Shown: positions 15,874 to 24,204 of the stretch, one piece after another | How positions within the stretch are numbered: the first letter of the stretch is position 1 | How the letters are laid out: each line of letters begins with the position of its first letter | Assembly (NCBI GenBank): GCA_945897885.1 | Contig: CAMDGU010000019.1 | Span: forward strand, 1-47,943 | Source of the DNA: Chitinophaga pinensis | Lineage (GTDB): Bacteria; Bacteroidota; Bacteroidia; NS11-12g; UBA9320 | Reading direction: 5' to 3' | Length of the DNA stretch: 47,943 nucleotides | The notes under the pieces: model-generated | What the model was told of the DNA's origin: nothing | The model's input: only the letters and a program-made list of their open reading frames with translations | The model's database searches: none | Program-made: the position numbers and the translations under genes

Positions 15874-16743
15874 TCACTCATGTGGCTCTACATGGATAAG
15901 CACATGGCCCAGTTGCGGCAGTTGGTTTCGCAGGGTGTCTTTTAGTTTGTGGGCAATATCATGACCTTGCTTTACAGTAATAAAGGCATCTACGGTGGCA
16001 TGTAAATCTACGTGGTACATCATTCCAGACTTGCGTATAAAGCATTTTTCGGTATCTATTACTCCCTCTACAGTATGCGATACTTGCCGTATTTCCTCAA
16101 TTAGGGTGTCGTAAAGATGTTCATCCATTATTTCACCCAAGGCAGGACGAAGGATTAAATAACTGTTGTATATAATAAACCCTGAAGCAAAAAGAGCTGC
16201 CCAGTCATCAGCTGATTCATAACCTTTACCAAAAAACAAGGCAATCGAAATTCCAATAAATGCAGCCACCGAGGTAATGGCATCACTGCGATGGTGCCAG
16301 GCATCTGCTTTTAAAGAAGAGCTATTGGTTTCCATTGCTTTTTTCATTACCAAGCGAAAAGAAATTTCTTTCCAGATAATAATTCCGCCTAAAATATAGA
16401 GGGTCCATGGTTTAGGTAAATTGTGCGGTGTGCTAATGTTTATGATACTTTGGTAGGCAATAATAGCAGCGGATGTAATTAAAAAACCTACTACAAAAAA
16501 GGTAATTAAAGGTTCTGCTCTGCCGTGGCCATAAGGGTGGTTTTCGTCAGCAGGCCGGTTGGAATATTTAATACCAAACAAAACCAAAAACGACGAAAAA
16601 ATATCGGTGGTAGATTCAATAGCATCGGCTATTAAGGCATACGAATTTCCAAAATACCCGGCAGCTCCCTTTATGCCGGCCAAAGCAGTATTGCCTATGA
16701 TGCTGAAATAGGTGGCATTTTCTGCTTTTTTTTTATTTGGCAT
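15874..16743 (-). CDS. Cation diffusion facilitator family transporter
   Basis: 289-residue inner-membrane divalent-metal/proton antiporter with six predicted helices and a cytoplasmic C-terminal domain. The transmembrane metal site is visible as IADAIESTTD in helix 2 and DAWHHRSDAITS in helix 5. The C-terminal dimer domain contains HTVEGVIDTEKCFIRKSG and VDLHATVDAFITVKQGHDIAHK with the usual His positions. In helix 2 the residue normally His or Asp is Glu (ExxxD), so metal choice (Zn, Co, Fe or Mn) cannot be inferred. Followed by the CBU_0592-like gene. Confidence 0.9.
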   Translation of the reverse strand: MPNKKKAENATYFSIIGNTALAGIKGAAGYFGNSYALIADAIESTTDIFSSFLVLFGIKYSNRPADENHPYGHGRAEPLITFFVVGFLITSAAIIAYQSIINISTPHNLPKPWTLYILGGIIIWKEISFRLVMKKAMETNSSSLKADAWHHRSDAITSVAAFIGISIALFFGKGYESADDWAALFASGFIIYNSYLILRPALGEIMDEHLYDTLIEEIRQVSHTVEGVIDTEKCFIRKSGMMYHVDLHATVDAFITVKQGHDIAHKLKDTLRNQLPQLGHVLIHVEPHE

Positions 16744-16773
16744 TTGTTTAAGAGTGATGATTTTTTTAAACGA

Positions 16774-17832
16774 TTACCCTTTTTTGCGATTAAGCCCCAA
16801 AGCTTTAAGAATCCAGTTTGGAAGCGGGGTTTCGGGATTTCGTTTTCTTAGGTTCAGGTACCAGCCTAATTTTTTAAGAATTGGTATTTTATGGGTTTCT
16901 ACAAATTCTATAAGGGTTCCATCGGGGTCTTCAATGTAAGTAAAATGGCCGGCAGCTTCGCCCATATCAAAGCTTTGGCTGCTATCTACCGTAAAAGGAA
17001 ATCCATTGGCTTCACACTCTGCTTTTAAATCAGCCATTCCGGTAATATCAAAGCAAAGGTGTATAAATCCTAAATCGCCCCATAGGCGGTTTTCAAATAT
17101 TTTTCGAGGGGTTCGGCTCAGGGTCTGGATGAGTTCTATTTGAGTTGGCCCTAATAGTTTGCTAAAAGCCCCTACCCGAGGTTCGCTATGTTTTAAAAGT
17201 ATCCTTCTAAATTTATCATCGCCACCGGGTAATCCGGTAAGGTCGGCAAAATGACCGCTTTCATCGTACACAACTTCATCGTATCCTAAAATATCGCGGT
17301 AAAGCTTTAACGATTTTTCCATATCCGAAACACCAATTACAGCTCCGCAAACACCGCCGGTTAGGGCTCCTGTATTGCTAAACCAACTGTCAAATTCTAC
17401 CACCTGAAAAATATTTCCGAAAGGGTCTTTTACGCCAAAGCAAAATTTTCCGGCAGGGTCGGTTACTACTTCGCTGATTAATTCAACACCTCCTGTCAGC
17501 ATTTTTTGATGCAGCTCTTTTACATCTCTGCATTTTATTTTAGGAAACTGAATGCCCAGGTCGCCAAGGAGGTATTTAAACTCGGAAGGTTGCGGGGTAC
17601 GGCTGGTGTATTGCCAAATTTCGAATCCACCGCCACCTTGCATGCTTATAGCTAAAATGGCATGGCGCTGGTGCGGCACACCTGCTGTGTAAGGCAACAT
17701 TAAATTAGCTTCAGCCGCTTCTTCAAATATGGGAATATCAAGGGCAAAATGCTTGCGATACCAAGCCCAAGCCTCATGTACATTCGGAATCCCAACACCA
17801 ATTTGCTGTATTCCGGCGATGCGTTTTGTCAT
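16774..17832 (-). CDS. Two-domain VOC (glyoxalase/dioxygenase superfamily) protein
   Basis: 352 residues built from two vicinal-oxygen-chelate modules: residues about 5-130 (IQQIGVGIPNVHEAWAWYRK ... DPFGNIFQVVEFDSW) and about 140-310 (GAVIGVSDMEKSLKLYRDIL ... YIEDPDGTLIEFVETHKIP). Possible metal ligands are the His and Glu at the ends of each half, for example the Glu of IEFVE and the His in FIHLCFDI. The layout recalls extradiol dioxygenases and 4-hydroxyphenylpyruvate dioxygenase-type proteins, but the substrate is not readable from sequence. Ends 30 bases upstream of the CDF gene start. Confidence 0.82.
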   Translation of the reverse strand: MTKRIAGIQQIGVGIPNVHEAWAWYRKHFALDIPIFEEAAEANLMLPYTAGVPHQRHAILAISMQGGGGFEIWQYTSRTPQPSEFKYLLGDLGIQFPKIKCRDVKELHQKMLTGGVELISEVVTDPAGKFCFGVKDPFGNIFQVVEFDSWFSNTGALTGGVCGAVIGVSDMEKSLKLYRDILGYDEVVYDESGHFADLTGLPGGDDKFRRILLKHSEPRVGAFSKLLGPTQIELIQTLSRTPRKIFENRLWGDLGFIHLCFDITGMADLKAECEANGFPFTVDSSQSFDMGEAAGHFTYIEDPDGTLIEFVETHKIPILKKLGWYLNLRKRNPETPLPNWILKALGLNRKKG

Positions 17833-17968
17833 ATGATAATTTATGCTTATTTTTAGTTATAGGTTATATTGAATACCTAGGGGTATTTCATATGGCAAAA
17901 ATAGGTTTTTGGGTTATTATGTTACTGAGTTATTTGTTTACCAGTAAGTTTAAATAAACAATTTATAA

Positions 17969-18766
17969 TTATTTCGTAGGGTCTAGTCTCACAACAATTT
18001 TGAAGAACAATGACGGGACATAACGTTTAAAGTAAACCATGAGTAAATCCATTTTTCCGATAAGAACTTCACGTTTTTTACGGTCAATGGCTCTAACTAT
18101 TTTTTTAGCACAAGTAACAGCATCCACGCCGTTTTTTTGGCCTTCGTCCAGTTTGCCGTAGTTGGTTCCATCCCCGTTAACCGCGTTTATGGAAATGTTG
18201 GTTAAAATTCGTCCCGGACAAACCATGGTGACATGAATATTATGCTTAAAATTTTCGATAGCCAAAGATTCAAAATACCCGTGAAGTGCATGCTTAGATG
18301 CTGCATACGTGCTTCGCAATCCATACCCAAAAATTCCGGTAAGACTGCTCAATACGGCAAACTGTCCGCCGCCGGCTTTTATAAAATGAGGAACCAACGC
18401 ACTGCTCAAAGCCACCTGACCAAAAAAATTAACTTCCATTATTTTCCTTACCACTTCGGTACTGGTTTCAGCAGCCAAACTGCGTTGGGTTATTCCTCCG
18501 TTGTTAACCAATACATCTATTTTTCCTGAAAAGGCTAAGGCTTCCTGAACAAGGGTTTCAGGATGTTTAAGGTCGGCTAAATCCAATGGCAGGATATAAC
18601 ATTTACCTCCCAATGTTTGGCAAGTATCCGCTACTCGTTCTAGTTCAGTTTGGCGGCGGGCTGATAAAATTATAGTATGACCAAGTGCAGCATAATGCAT
18701 AGCCACAGCCTCGCCAATTCCGCTGCTGGCCCCTGTTATCCAAATTGTTTTAGAGTTTATATCCAT
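17969..18766 (-). CDS. SDR family oxidoreductase (DHRS7-like)
   Basis: 265-residue NAD(P)-dependent short-chain dehydrogenase. TGASSGIGEAVAMHYA (cofactor loop, near residue 11), LDLADLKHPETLV, NNGGITQRSL (the NNAG-type motif), catalytic Ser in AVLSSLTGIFGYG and YAASKHALHGYFESL (YxxxK). The VCPGRILTNISINAV stretch and the hydrophobic C-terminal tail (VYFKRYVPSLFFKIVVRL) resemble membrane-associated DHRS7-type enzymes. Its start overlaps the end of the phosphopantetheinyl-transferase gene by 10 bases, so they are translationally coupled and may serve one lipid or fatty-acid pathway (inference). Confidence 0.88.
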   Translation of the reverse strand: MDINSKTIWITGASSGIGEAVAMHYAALGHTIILSARRQTELERVADTCQTLGGKCYILPLDLADLKHPETLVQEALAFSGKIDVLVNNGGITQRSLAAETSTEVVRKIMEVNFFGQVALSSALVPHFIKAGGGQFAVLSSLTGIFGYGLRSTYAASKHALHGYFESLAIENFKHNIHVTMVCPGRILTNISINAVNGDGTNYGKLDEGQKNGVDAVTCAKKIVRAIDRKKREVLIGKMDLLMVYFKRYVPSLFFKIVVRLDPTK

Positions 18767-19428
18767 GTTAAAATATAGCGTTCATTTGTTTTCATTTCTT
18801 CGTCTCGCAAAAGTGGAGTTTCCATTATTTCATTATCTATTACTTCATAAACCCTAAAAAATACCTTTAAATTTAATTCAGGAGTTACCCGTTTAAAACA
18901 AAAACTCATGGTTTGATTTTCAAAATCAATAGAGGTAAGTTTAATCTGGGTTTTAAATTCAACTTCGTGTATAGAACCAAATTTAAACACCGATTCTTTG
19001 GCACTCCAAAGCAAGCAAACGCAAGCATTGTAGTAGTCTGCAGGTAACAGGGCAGCTTCATCCTCTGCCATAAATTTATGAGCAATACCTTTTATTCGTT
19101 CATCAAATAATTCCAAATCAATACCGCACGAATTGGTGGTATTGAAAATGGCTGCCGTCATATTGCCTGAATGGGTAATTGAGATATGTCCGTATTCATC
19201 CGCCAAAAAAGGTTTACCTAAATCGTTTTTAATGATTTTTGAAGAGGAATTTCCAACAGCTTCCTGCAAGGCAATTCGTGCCGCTAGCCAATGGATGTTT
19301 CTTCGGTCGGTTTTAAACGGTACAAATTCATCAATGGTAAGCATAGCTTGCAATTGCTCCGGCGTTTCGGTTATGTGCCAAAGAGCAATAATTCCAAGGG
19401 GATGTTTGTGTTTGTTGATTAATGGCAA
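18757..19428 (-). CDS. 4'-phosphopantetheinyl transferase (Sfp superfamily)
   Basis: 223 residues. Transfers the phosphopantetheine arm of CoA onto a Ser of acyl- or peptidyl-carrier proteins. Motifs are NDLGKPFLADEYGHISITHSG (substrate and CoA contact), GIDLELFDERI (Mg-binding Asp and Glu, near residue 115) and LLWSAKESVFK (WxxKEA-like, near 155-165). It is longer than AcpS-type enzymes, as expected of the Sfp/EntD type. The in-window partner is the coupled SDR; no carrier protein or synthase is nearby, so it may serve the general acyl carrier protein. Confidence 0.87.
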   Translation of the reverse strand: MPLINKHKHPLGIIALWHITETPEQLQAMLTIDEFVPFKTDRRNIHWLAARIALQEAVGNSSSKIIKNDLGKPFLADEYGHISITHSGNMTAAIFNTTNSCGIDLELFDERIKGIAHKFMAEDEAALLPADYYNACVCLLWSAKESVFKFGSIHEVEFKTQIKLTSIDFENQTMSFCFKRVTPELNLKVFFRVYEVIDNEIMETPLLRDEEMKTNERYILTWI

Positions 19429-19443
19429 AATATTGAGTATGCA

Positions 19444-19473
19444 AATCTAATATCTAACAATCTAATATCTAAC
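19444..19473. repeat. Two perfect 15-bp tandem repeats
   Basis: AATCTAATATCTAAC occurs twice back to back (19444-19458 and 19459-19473) in the short space between the divergent phosphopantetheinyl-transferase and gpmI genes. A third partial unit follows. Confidence 0.8.
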
Positions 19474-19482
19474 TATCTTATT

Positions 19483-19490
19483 TACCTTTG
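19483..19490 (+). promoter_or_regulatory. -7 promoter box directly before gpmI
   Basis: TACCTTTG matches TAnnTTTG and ends 4 bases before the gpmI ATG, so a transcript starting at the usual distance would be leaderless or almost so. No clear -33 TTTG is present. Confidence 0.35.
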
Positions 19491-19494
19491 CACC

Positions 19495-21021
19495 ATGCAT
19501 AAAATTCAGAAAGCCATCTTGATTATAATGGATGGTTGGGGAATAGGAAGGCACGATAAATCGGATGCTATTTATAATGCCAATACTCCATTTATTGATA
19601 GGTTGTTTCACTCAGTTCCTCATTCCACATTGCTTACGCATGGTTTAAATGTGGGTTTGCCTGAAGGACAAATGGGCAACAGCGAAGTGGGGCATTTAAA
19701 TATCGGAGCCGGACGAATTGTTTATCAAATGCTAACCCGGATTGATAAAGCATTTGCCGAAGGTGAAGTAGAAAAAATAGAGGTTTTAAAACGTATCATT
19801 GAAAAAGCCAAACGGGAAAATAAAAAGATTCATCTAATCGGTTTGGTATCTGATGGTGGGGTGCATTCATCCATCGACCATTTGATAAACCTTTGTGAAA
19901 TTTTTAAAAACAACGGATTGGATAATCAAACCTTTATCCATGCCTTTACTGATGGGAGAGATACCGACCCCAAAGGCGGCATAGATTACCTTAAAAATTT
20001 AATTGCGAATCCCAAAATTGGTGAAACCAAAGTGGCTAGTTGCATTGGCCGCTACTATGCTATGGACCGCGATAAACGTTGGGAACGGATAAAATTAGCC
20101 TATGATTTACTGACGAAAGGAATAGGGGAGGAGACGACTGATTTATTAGAGACAATTGAAAAGTCTTATAAAAATGACGTAACCGATGAATTTTTAAAAC
20201 CAATTTCGGTACGAAATAGAAATGGTGAACCTCTTGCTATTATTGAGGAAGGCGATATAGTTATCAATTTTAATTTCAGAACCGATAGGGGCCGTGAAAT
20301 TACTTTAGCCCTTACGCAAAAAGATTTTCTTGAGCAGGAAATGAAATGGTTAAATTTGGATTACACCACCTTTACCGAGTATGATAAAACCTATGAAAAT
20401 GTAAGCATTCTTTTTGGGAATGATGATTTAGCAAATACGTTAGGGGAGGTAATTGCTCATAAAAACTTGCGTCAAATTCGGGCAGCCGAAACTGAGAAAT
20501 ATCCGCATGTTACTTTCTTTTTTTCGGGTGGAAGAGAAAAAGAATTTACGAATGAGAAGCGGATTATGATTCCTTCGCCCAAAGTGGCCACCTACGATTT
20601 ACAACCTGAAATGAGTGCCATACCTTTGAAGGAGGCAATGTTGAAAGAAATTGAAATGGCCGAAACAGAATTTATATGTATCAACTTTGCCAATGCAGAT
20701 ATGGTAGGCCATACTGGGGTTTATTCAGCCATAGTAAAAGCTGTGGAAACGGTGGATGGATGTGTTGAAGAATTGGTGGATGCCGGTTTGAAAAAAGGGT
20801 ATCAGTTTATCATAATAGCCGATCATGGCAATGCTGATTTTGCCATAAATGATGGTGGAACTCCCAACACAGCGCATAGTATGAATCCGGTTCCGTGTTT
20901 TTTAGTAGGGAATAATGAGGCTAAAATGCACGACGGTATTTTGGCGGATATTGCCCCAACACTTTTAAAAATGATGGGCTTGGAACAACCAAAGGAAATG
21001 ACAGGAAAGGCTTTGTTTTAA
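19495..21021 (+). CDS. gpmI: 2,3-bisphosphoglycerate-independent phosphoglycerate mutase
   Basis: 508 residues, the usual length of iPGM. Interconverts 3- and 2-phosphoglycerate in glycolysis using two Mn ions and a phosphoserine intermediate. Metal site DGWGIG near residue 12; catalytic Ser in GNSEVGHLNIGAGR near residue 62; DGGVHSS and TDGRDTDP near 122 and 153; GRYYAMDRDKRWER near 185; RTDRGREI near 258; metal-binding NFANADMVGHTG near 400 and ADHGNAD near 442, then NTAHS near 460. All expected metal ligands appear intact. The HAM1-type gene starts 4 bases after the stop. Confidence 0.97.
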   Translation: MHKIQKAILIIMDGWGIGRHDKSDAIYNANTPFIDRLFHSVPHSTLLTHGLNVGLPEGQMGNSEVGHLNIGAGRIVYQMLTRIDKAFAEGEVEKIEVLKRIIEKAKRENKKIHLIGLVSDGGVHSSIDHLINLCEIFKNNGLDNQTFIHAFTDGRDTDPKGGIDYLKNLIANPKIGETKVASCIGRYYAMDRDKRWERIKLAYDLLTKGIGEETTDLLETIEKSYKNDVTDEFLKPISVRNRNGEPLAIIEEGDIVINFNFRTDRGREITLALTQKDFLEQEMKWLNLDYTTFTEYDKTYENVSILFGNDDLANTLGEVIAHKNLRQIRAAETEKYPHVTFFFSGGREKEFTNEKRIMIPSPKVATYDLQPEMSAIPLKEAMLKEIEMAETEFICINFANADMVGHTGVYSAIVKAVETVDGCVEELVDAGLKKGYQFIIIADHGNADFAINDGGTPNTAHSMNPVPCFLVGNNEAKMHDGILADIAPTLLKMMGLEQPKEMTGKALF

Positions 21022-21025
21022 AAAT

Positions 21026-21598
21026 ATGAACTTAGTTTTTGCAAGTAACAATGCCCATAAATTAGAGGAAGTAAAAGCCATCTTGGCTCCCTCGCATTTG
21101 GAGATAAAAAGCCTGAACGATATAGCGTTTTATGAAGACATAGAAGAAACGGGATTAACCTTTCATGAAAATGCTGCTATTAAAGTGAATGCCATTTACA
21201 AGGCCAAAGGAATAGATTGTTTTGCCGATGACAGCGGATTGGAAGTGGAAGCTTTAAATAATCAACCGGGTGTTTTTTCAGCCAGATATGCCGGGGAACA
21301 TGGCAACCACGAAGCCAATAATCAAAAATTATTAAAGGAATTGGAAGGTAAAACCAATCGCAAAGCCTGTTTTAAAACGGTGATTGCTTTATTGATGGAT
21401 GGGAAAATTCATTATTTTGAAGGAAGAGTAGACGGTGTAATTGCTAATAAAATGAGTGGAAGTAAAGGTTTCGGATACGACCCATTGTTTATTCCAGATG
21501 GCTACGTCAAAACCTTTGCTGATATGTCTTCAGAAATTAAAAATTCTATAAGTCACAGGAAAAGGGCATTGGAGGCGATGTTGGAGTTTTTGAAGTAA
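21026..21598 (+). CDS. rdgB: Non-canonical purine NTP pyrophosphatase (RdgB/HAM1)
   Basis: 190-residue house-cleaning enzyme that hydrolyses dITP, ITP and XTP to the monophosphates, preventing their incorporation into DNA and RNA. Family motifs: FASNNAHKLEEVKAIL at the N-terminus (substrate phosphate site), ENAAIKVNAIY, FADDSGLEVEALN near residue 68 (metal/catalytic Asp), GVFSARYAGEH, GFGYDPLFIP near residue 150 and SHRKRALEAM near the end. Four bases downstream of gpmI, so co-transcribed. Confidence 0.95.
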   Translation: MNLVFASNNAHKLEEVKAILAPSHLEIKSLNDIAFYEDIEETGLTFHENAAIKVNAIYKAKGIDCFADDSGLEVEALNNQPGVFSARYAGEHGNHEANNQKLLKELEGKTNRKACFKTVIALLMDGKIHYFEGRVDGVIANKMSGSKGFGYDPLFIPDGYVKTFADMSSEIKNSISHRKRALEAMLEFLK

Positions 21599-21602
21599 AA
21601 TT

Positions 21603-21687
21603 AACCACATAGACACATAGACATTTAAGGTTTCACATAGTTTTTTCCTTATGTGATTTTTCTATGTTTCTATCTTCCTATGTGGTT
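21603..21687. repeat. 85-bp imperfect inverted repeat
   Basis: The outer arms AACCACATAG (21603) and CTATGTGGTT (ending 21687) are exact inverses. The inner parts (CACATAG, and TATGTGA with CTATGTTTCTAT) also pair, giving one long imperfect hairpin with variants of the word ACATAGA. It sits between the convergent HAM1-type and holA genes and may serve as a terminator for both. It has the look of a dispersed repeat (small MITE-like unit). Confidence 0.65.
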
Positions 21688-21696
21688 CAAAAAAAT

Positions 21697-22707
21697 CTAA
21701 GTCAGACAAATCAATAATTCCTTATACAAATTTTCATCACCCGTGTTCGTCATAATGCCTTTGCTTCGTAAATCAAGAGTGTTTAAAGAATGGAGAATAT
21801 GCTCCACTTTAGCAGAGGAATAGTGCTTTAACGTATTTCTAAAATCCTTTACAAAATATGGGCTCACGCCAATAATAGAAGCTAGTTCCGCATCCGATTT
21901 TGAACTGTTTGGTGCAACCATATATACTTTTGTAAAAAAGGTATTGAGGGAAGAAATAACCATAATGATCGAATTATTTTTGGTATCGGAAGCAAAGAAA
22001 TTAATGATTTTTGAAACCTTTCGGACATCGTTTCGGGAGATGGCATTTTGAAGTTCAAATACGCTGTATTCCTTGCTTATTCCTATATACTTTTCAATAT
22101 CGGCCAACGAAATGGATTTGCGGTCGCCAAGGTTTAGAAATATTTTTTTTAGTTCATTTTCAACAGTACTTAAATCATTTCCACACGATTCGGCAATAAG
22201 CTGCAATCCGGCGGTGTCGGTTTTAAACCCTTTGTCTTTTAAATACCCATCAATCCATTCAGCTAAATTATAATCCGGAATTTTTGTGCTTTCAAAAACT
22301 GTGTATTTGGATAAAAGTTTGAAGGTATTGGTCTTTTTTAATTGTCCGTTTCCTCTGAACAAAAACACCAAAACCGTGCTTTTTAAAGGATTTTCCAGAT
22401 ATTGATTTAATACCTCTAAATTTTTAAGGTATTGTGCTTCTTTAATTATAACCACTTGTCTTTCGGCCATCATGGGGTAGCGCTTGGCGGCACTAACTAT
22501 CGAAAGGGTGTCAATATCCTTTCCATAAAAAACCGATTGGTTAAATCCTTTTTCGGCATCGTTCAAAATTTCTGCTTCCAACCGGTCACAAATTTTATCA
22601 TTAAAGTAAGGCTCATCCCCGCAAAGGGTGTACACCGGACTGTAATGTTTTAAATCCAGTTCGGTCATCAAACCTTTGAACGACATGCCGGAAGATTGTT
22701 TTGCCAT
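21697..22707 (-). CDS. holA: DNA polymerase III delta subunit
   Basis: 336-residue clamp-loader subunit that opens the beta sliding clamp. The sequence has the family start (SPVYTLCGDEPYFNDKICDR), then the AAA+-like degenerate core (AKRYPMMAERQVVIIKEAQY near residue 75, LVFLFRGNG near 113). The domain II/III part contains LIAESCGNDLSTVENELKKI near residue 175 and the C-terminal collar helices end RSKGIMTNTGDENLYKELL. Delta has no functional ATPase, consistent with the absence of a Walker A motif. Convergent with the HAM1-type gene and divergent from the HsdR-N gene. Confidence 0.93.
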   Translation of the reverse strand: MAKQSSGMSFKGLMTELDLKHYSPVYTLCGDEPYFNDKICDRLEAEILNDAEKGFNQSVFYGKDIDTLSIVSAAKRYPMMAERQVVIIKEAQYLKNLEVLNQYLENPLKSTVLVFLFRGNGQLKKTNTFKLLSKYTVFESTKIPDYNLAEWIDGYLKDKGFKTDTAGLQLIAESCGNDLSTVENELKKIFLNLGDRKSISLADIEKYIGISKEYSVFELQNAISRNDVRKVSKIINFFASDTKNNSIIMVISSLNTFFTKVYMVAPNSSKSDAELASIIGVSPYFVKDFRNTLKHYSSAKVEHILHSLNTLDLRSKGIMTNTGDENLYKELLICLT

Positions 22708-22769
22708 TGCTGCGAAATTGCAACTTTATGCTGATTTTTTACTGTTATTTTGCCAACAAATTATAAGCT

Positions 22770-23207
22770 ATCAAAAATTTTCAATTCCATAACACCCCAT
22801 TAAAAATTACTGAAAAGGAAGGCAAAACCTTTGTGTATGACCCGCTTCGCAAAAAGCATATTTTGCTTACCCCCGAGGAAGAAGTGCGACAAAAGCTGCT
22901 TTTGTATTTGATAAATGACAAGAATGTTCCTGTTGGATTAATTGCTGTAGAACGGGCTTTAAAAATAAATGGAATGTTAAAACGCTTTGATATTGTTATT
23001 TATAATTCCTCCGGAAATCCTCATTTAGCCATTGAATGTAAAGCTCCATCCATAAAGCTTACCCAAACCACTCTGCAACAACTAGCAGTTTATAATCTTT
23101 ACTTAAAGGCAGAATTTTTAATGGTTAGTAATGGGTTGGAGCATCTGATCAGTCAGGTTAATTTTGAAACCAGAGAGATTCGGTTTTTGGAGGAGTTACC
23201 TTTTTGA
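22770..23207 (+). CDS. Stand-alone HsdR N-terminal-type (PD-D/ExK nuclease fold) protein
   Basis: About 145 residues resembling only the N-terminal nuclease domain of type I restriction enzymes. LTPEEEVRQKLLLYLI is near residue 33, and KRFDIVIYNSSGNPHLAIECKAP carries the likely D...ExK metal and catalytic residues (Asp of FDIV; Glu and Lys of IECK). No helicase, HsdM or HsdS is nearby; such short proteins are common, uncharacterised Bacteroidota genes often found near holA. Start problem: the first canonical start is GTG at 22833, but the family's N-terminal strand (IKNFQFHNTPLKITEKEGK) lies upstream in frame with only ATC at 22770 in the expected Met position, right after a TAA at 22764. Either a non-standard start or a base error. 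Confidence 0.78.
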   Translation: MKNFQFHNTPLKITEKEGKTFVYDPLRKKHILLTPEEEVRQKLLLYLINDKNVPVGLIAVERALKINGMLKRFDIVIYNSSGNPHLAIECKAPSIKLTQTTLQQLAVYNLYLKAEFLMVSNGLEHLISQVNFETREIRFLEELPF

Positions 23208-23280
23208 TTTTAAATTTCAAATGTTAAATCTCCAAGCTTAGCTCACTTGGTAGCAAAAATTCAGTAAATAAAAGTATACG

Positions 23281-24204
23281 TTATTTTTTTAAAACCAGCT
23301 TAGGGGTGCGATCTGTTTTAAATATGCCCCAATGTTTTTCTGGTTCCATTGGATCTGATGAACCTTTCCACTGTTCATCAAAGGCTTCAAAAAAGAAATT
23401 TAGGATATTATTTTTAGTTGTCCAATCCATCAAATCTTCAAAATAAATTTTCTGATTGACTTCATTCACATGTTCAGTATTAATTCCTATTCCATGTGAA
23501 TTGGTGGCCCATCCCGCTTCAGTTATTACTACGGGAATTTTAGGATATTGTTTAGCAACTGATTCATAGTTGGCTATGGTATACTCAACCGCTTCATGAA
23601 TATGTTTGTATTCCCAAACAGGGTAGGTGTGTATCGAAATGAAATCTATATACTCCACCAGTGGAGTAAGATAATTTAACCATGGAACATAATTTTCACA
23701 AAAAGTAACAGGTTGCTTAATACTTAGCTTAACTTTTTTTGCAAATTCTATAACGCGATCAACAGGCACAAAATGGTCTGTCCAATCAACACACGCTTCA
23801 TTTCCTAAGGATACGGAAAAAATAATTTCAGGAAATTGGTTAGCCCAATCTATCAAACGCTGAATTTTTAAGTCATTATTTTTTTTATTTTCTTCAAGCT
23901 TGGTTTCTTCATAAACTCCTCCGCCCCAAGGGCAACCATGATTATTCATTTCTGCTAAAATGTATGCACCAAGCATTAGTTTAAAATCTAATTTTTCTTG
24001 TTCGATAACTTTAATAACCCTTAAAGCGTGTTCATCACAATCATATAACCTAAGATACTTCCAATGTGGTTGTAAAAGCAATAAATCTTCTTTTATTTCT
24101 TCGTATGAAGGAACGATTCCACCAGGTTGTTGTCCATTTCTAAAGCCTGAATAGCAAATGGCCTTAGCAAATGGGAAATTAAATTTTTTTAAAAAATCAG
24201 TCAT
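23281..24204 (-). CDS. GH17 family beta-1,3-glucan hydrolase/transglycosylase, cytoplasmic
   Basis: 307-residue (beta/alpha)8 enzyme of family GH17 (beta-1,3-glucan). The acid/base Glu is in SLGNEACVDW (near residue 134) and the nucleophile in VITEAGWAT (near 228). ISIHTYPVWE (near 190) and FFEAFDEQWKGS (near 275) are further family landmarks. There is no signal peptide, so it should act in the cytoplasm on imported oligosaccharides. It is closest in this window to the GH17 lipoprotein at 29035-30315 (shared ICYSGFRN/ICYGGYRN start and IHTYPV, FEAFDE.WK motifs). Last gene of the glucan operon; its ATG overlaps the stop of the preceding GH17 gene by 4 bases. Confidence 0.88.
   Translation of the reverse strand: MTDFLKKFNFPFAKAICYSGFRNGQQPGGIVPSYEEIKEDLLLLQPHWKYLRLYDCDEHALRVIKVIEQEKLDFKLMLGAYILAEMNNHGCPWGGGVYEETKLEENKKNNDLKIQRLIDWANQFPEIIFSVSLGNEACVDWTDHFVPVDRVIEFAKKVKLSIKQPVTFCENYVPWLNYLTPLVEYIDFISIHTYPVWEYKHIHEAVEYTIANYESVAKQYPKIPVVITEAGWATNSHGIGINTEHVNEVNQKIYFEDLMDWTTKNNILNFFFEAFDEQWKGSSDPMEPEKHWGIFKTDRTPKLVLKK

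Noticed and set aside
22770-23207. Type I restriction-modification system
   Set aside because: Only the short HsdR-N-like domain is present, with no helicase, methylase or specificity subunit nearby.
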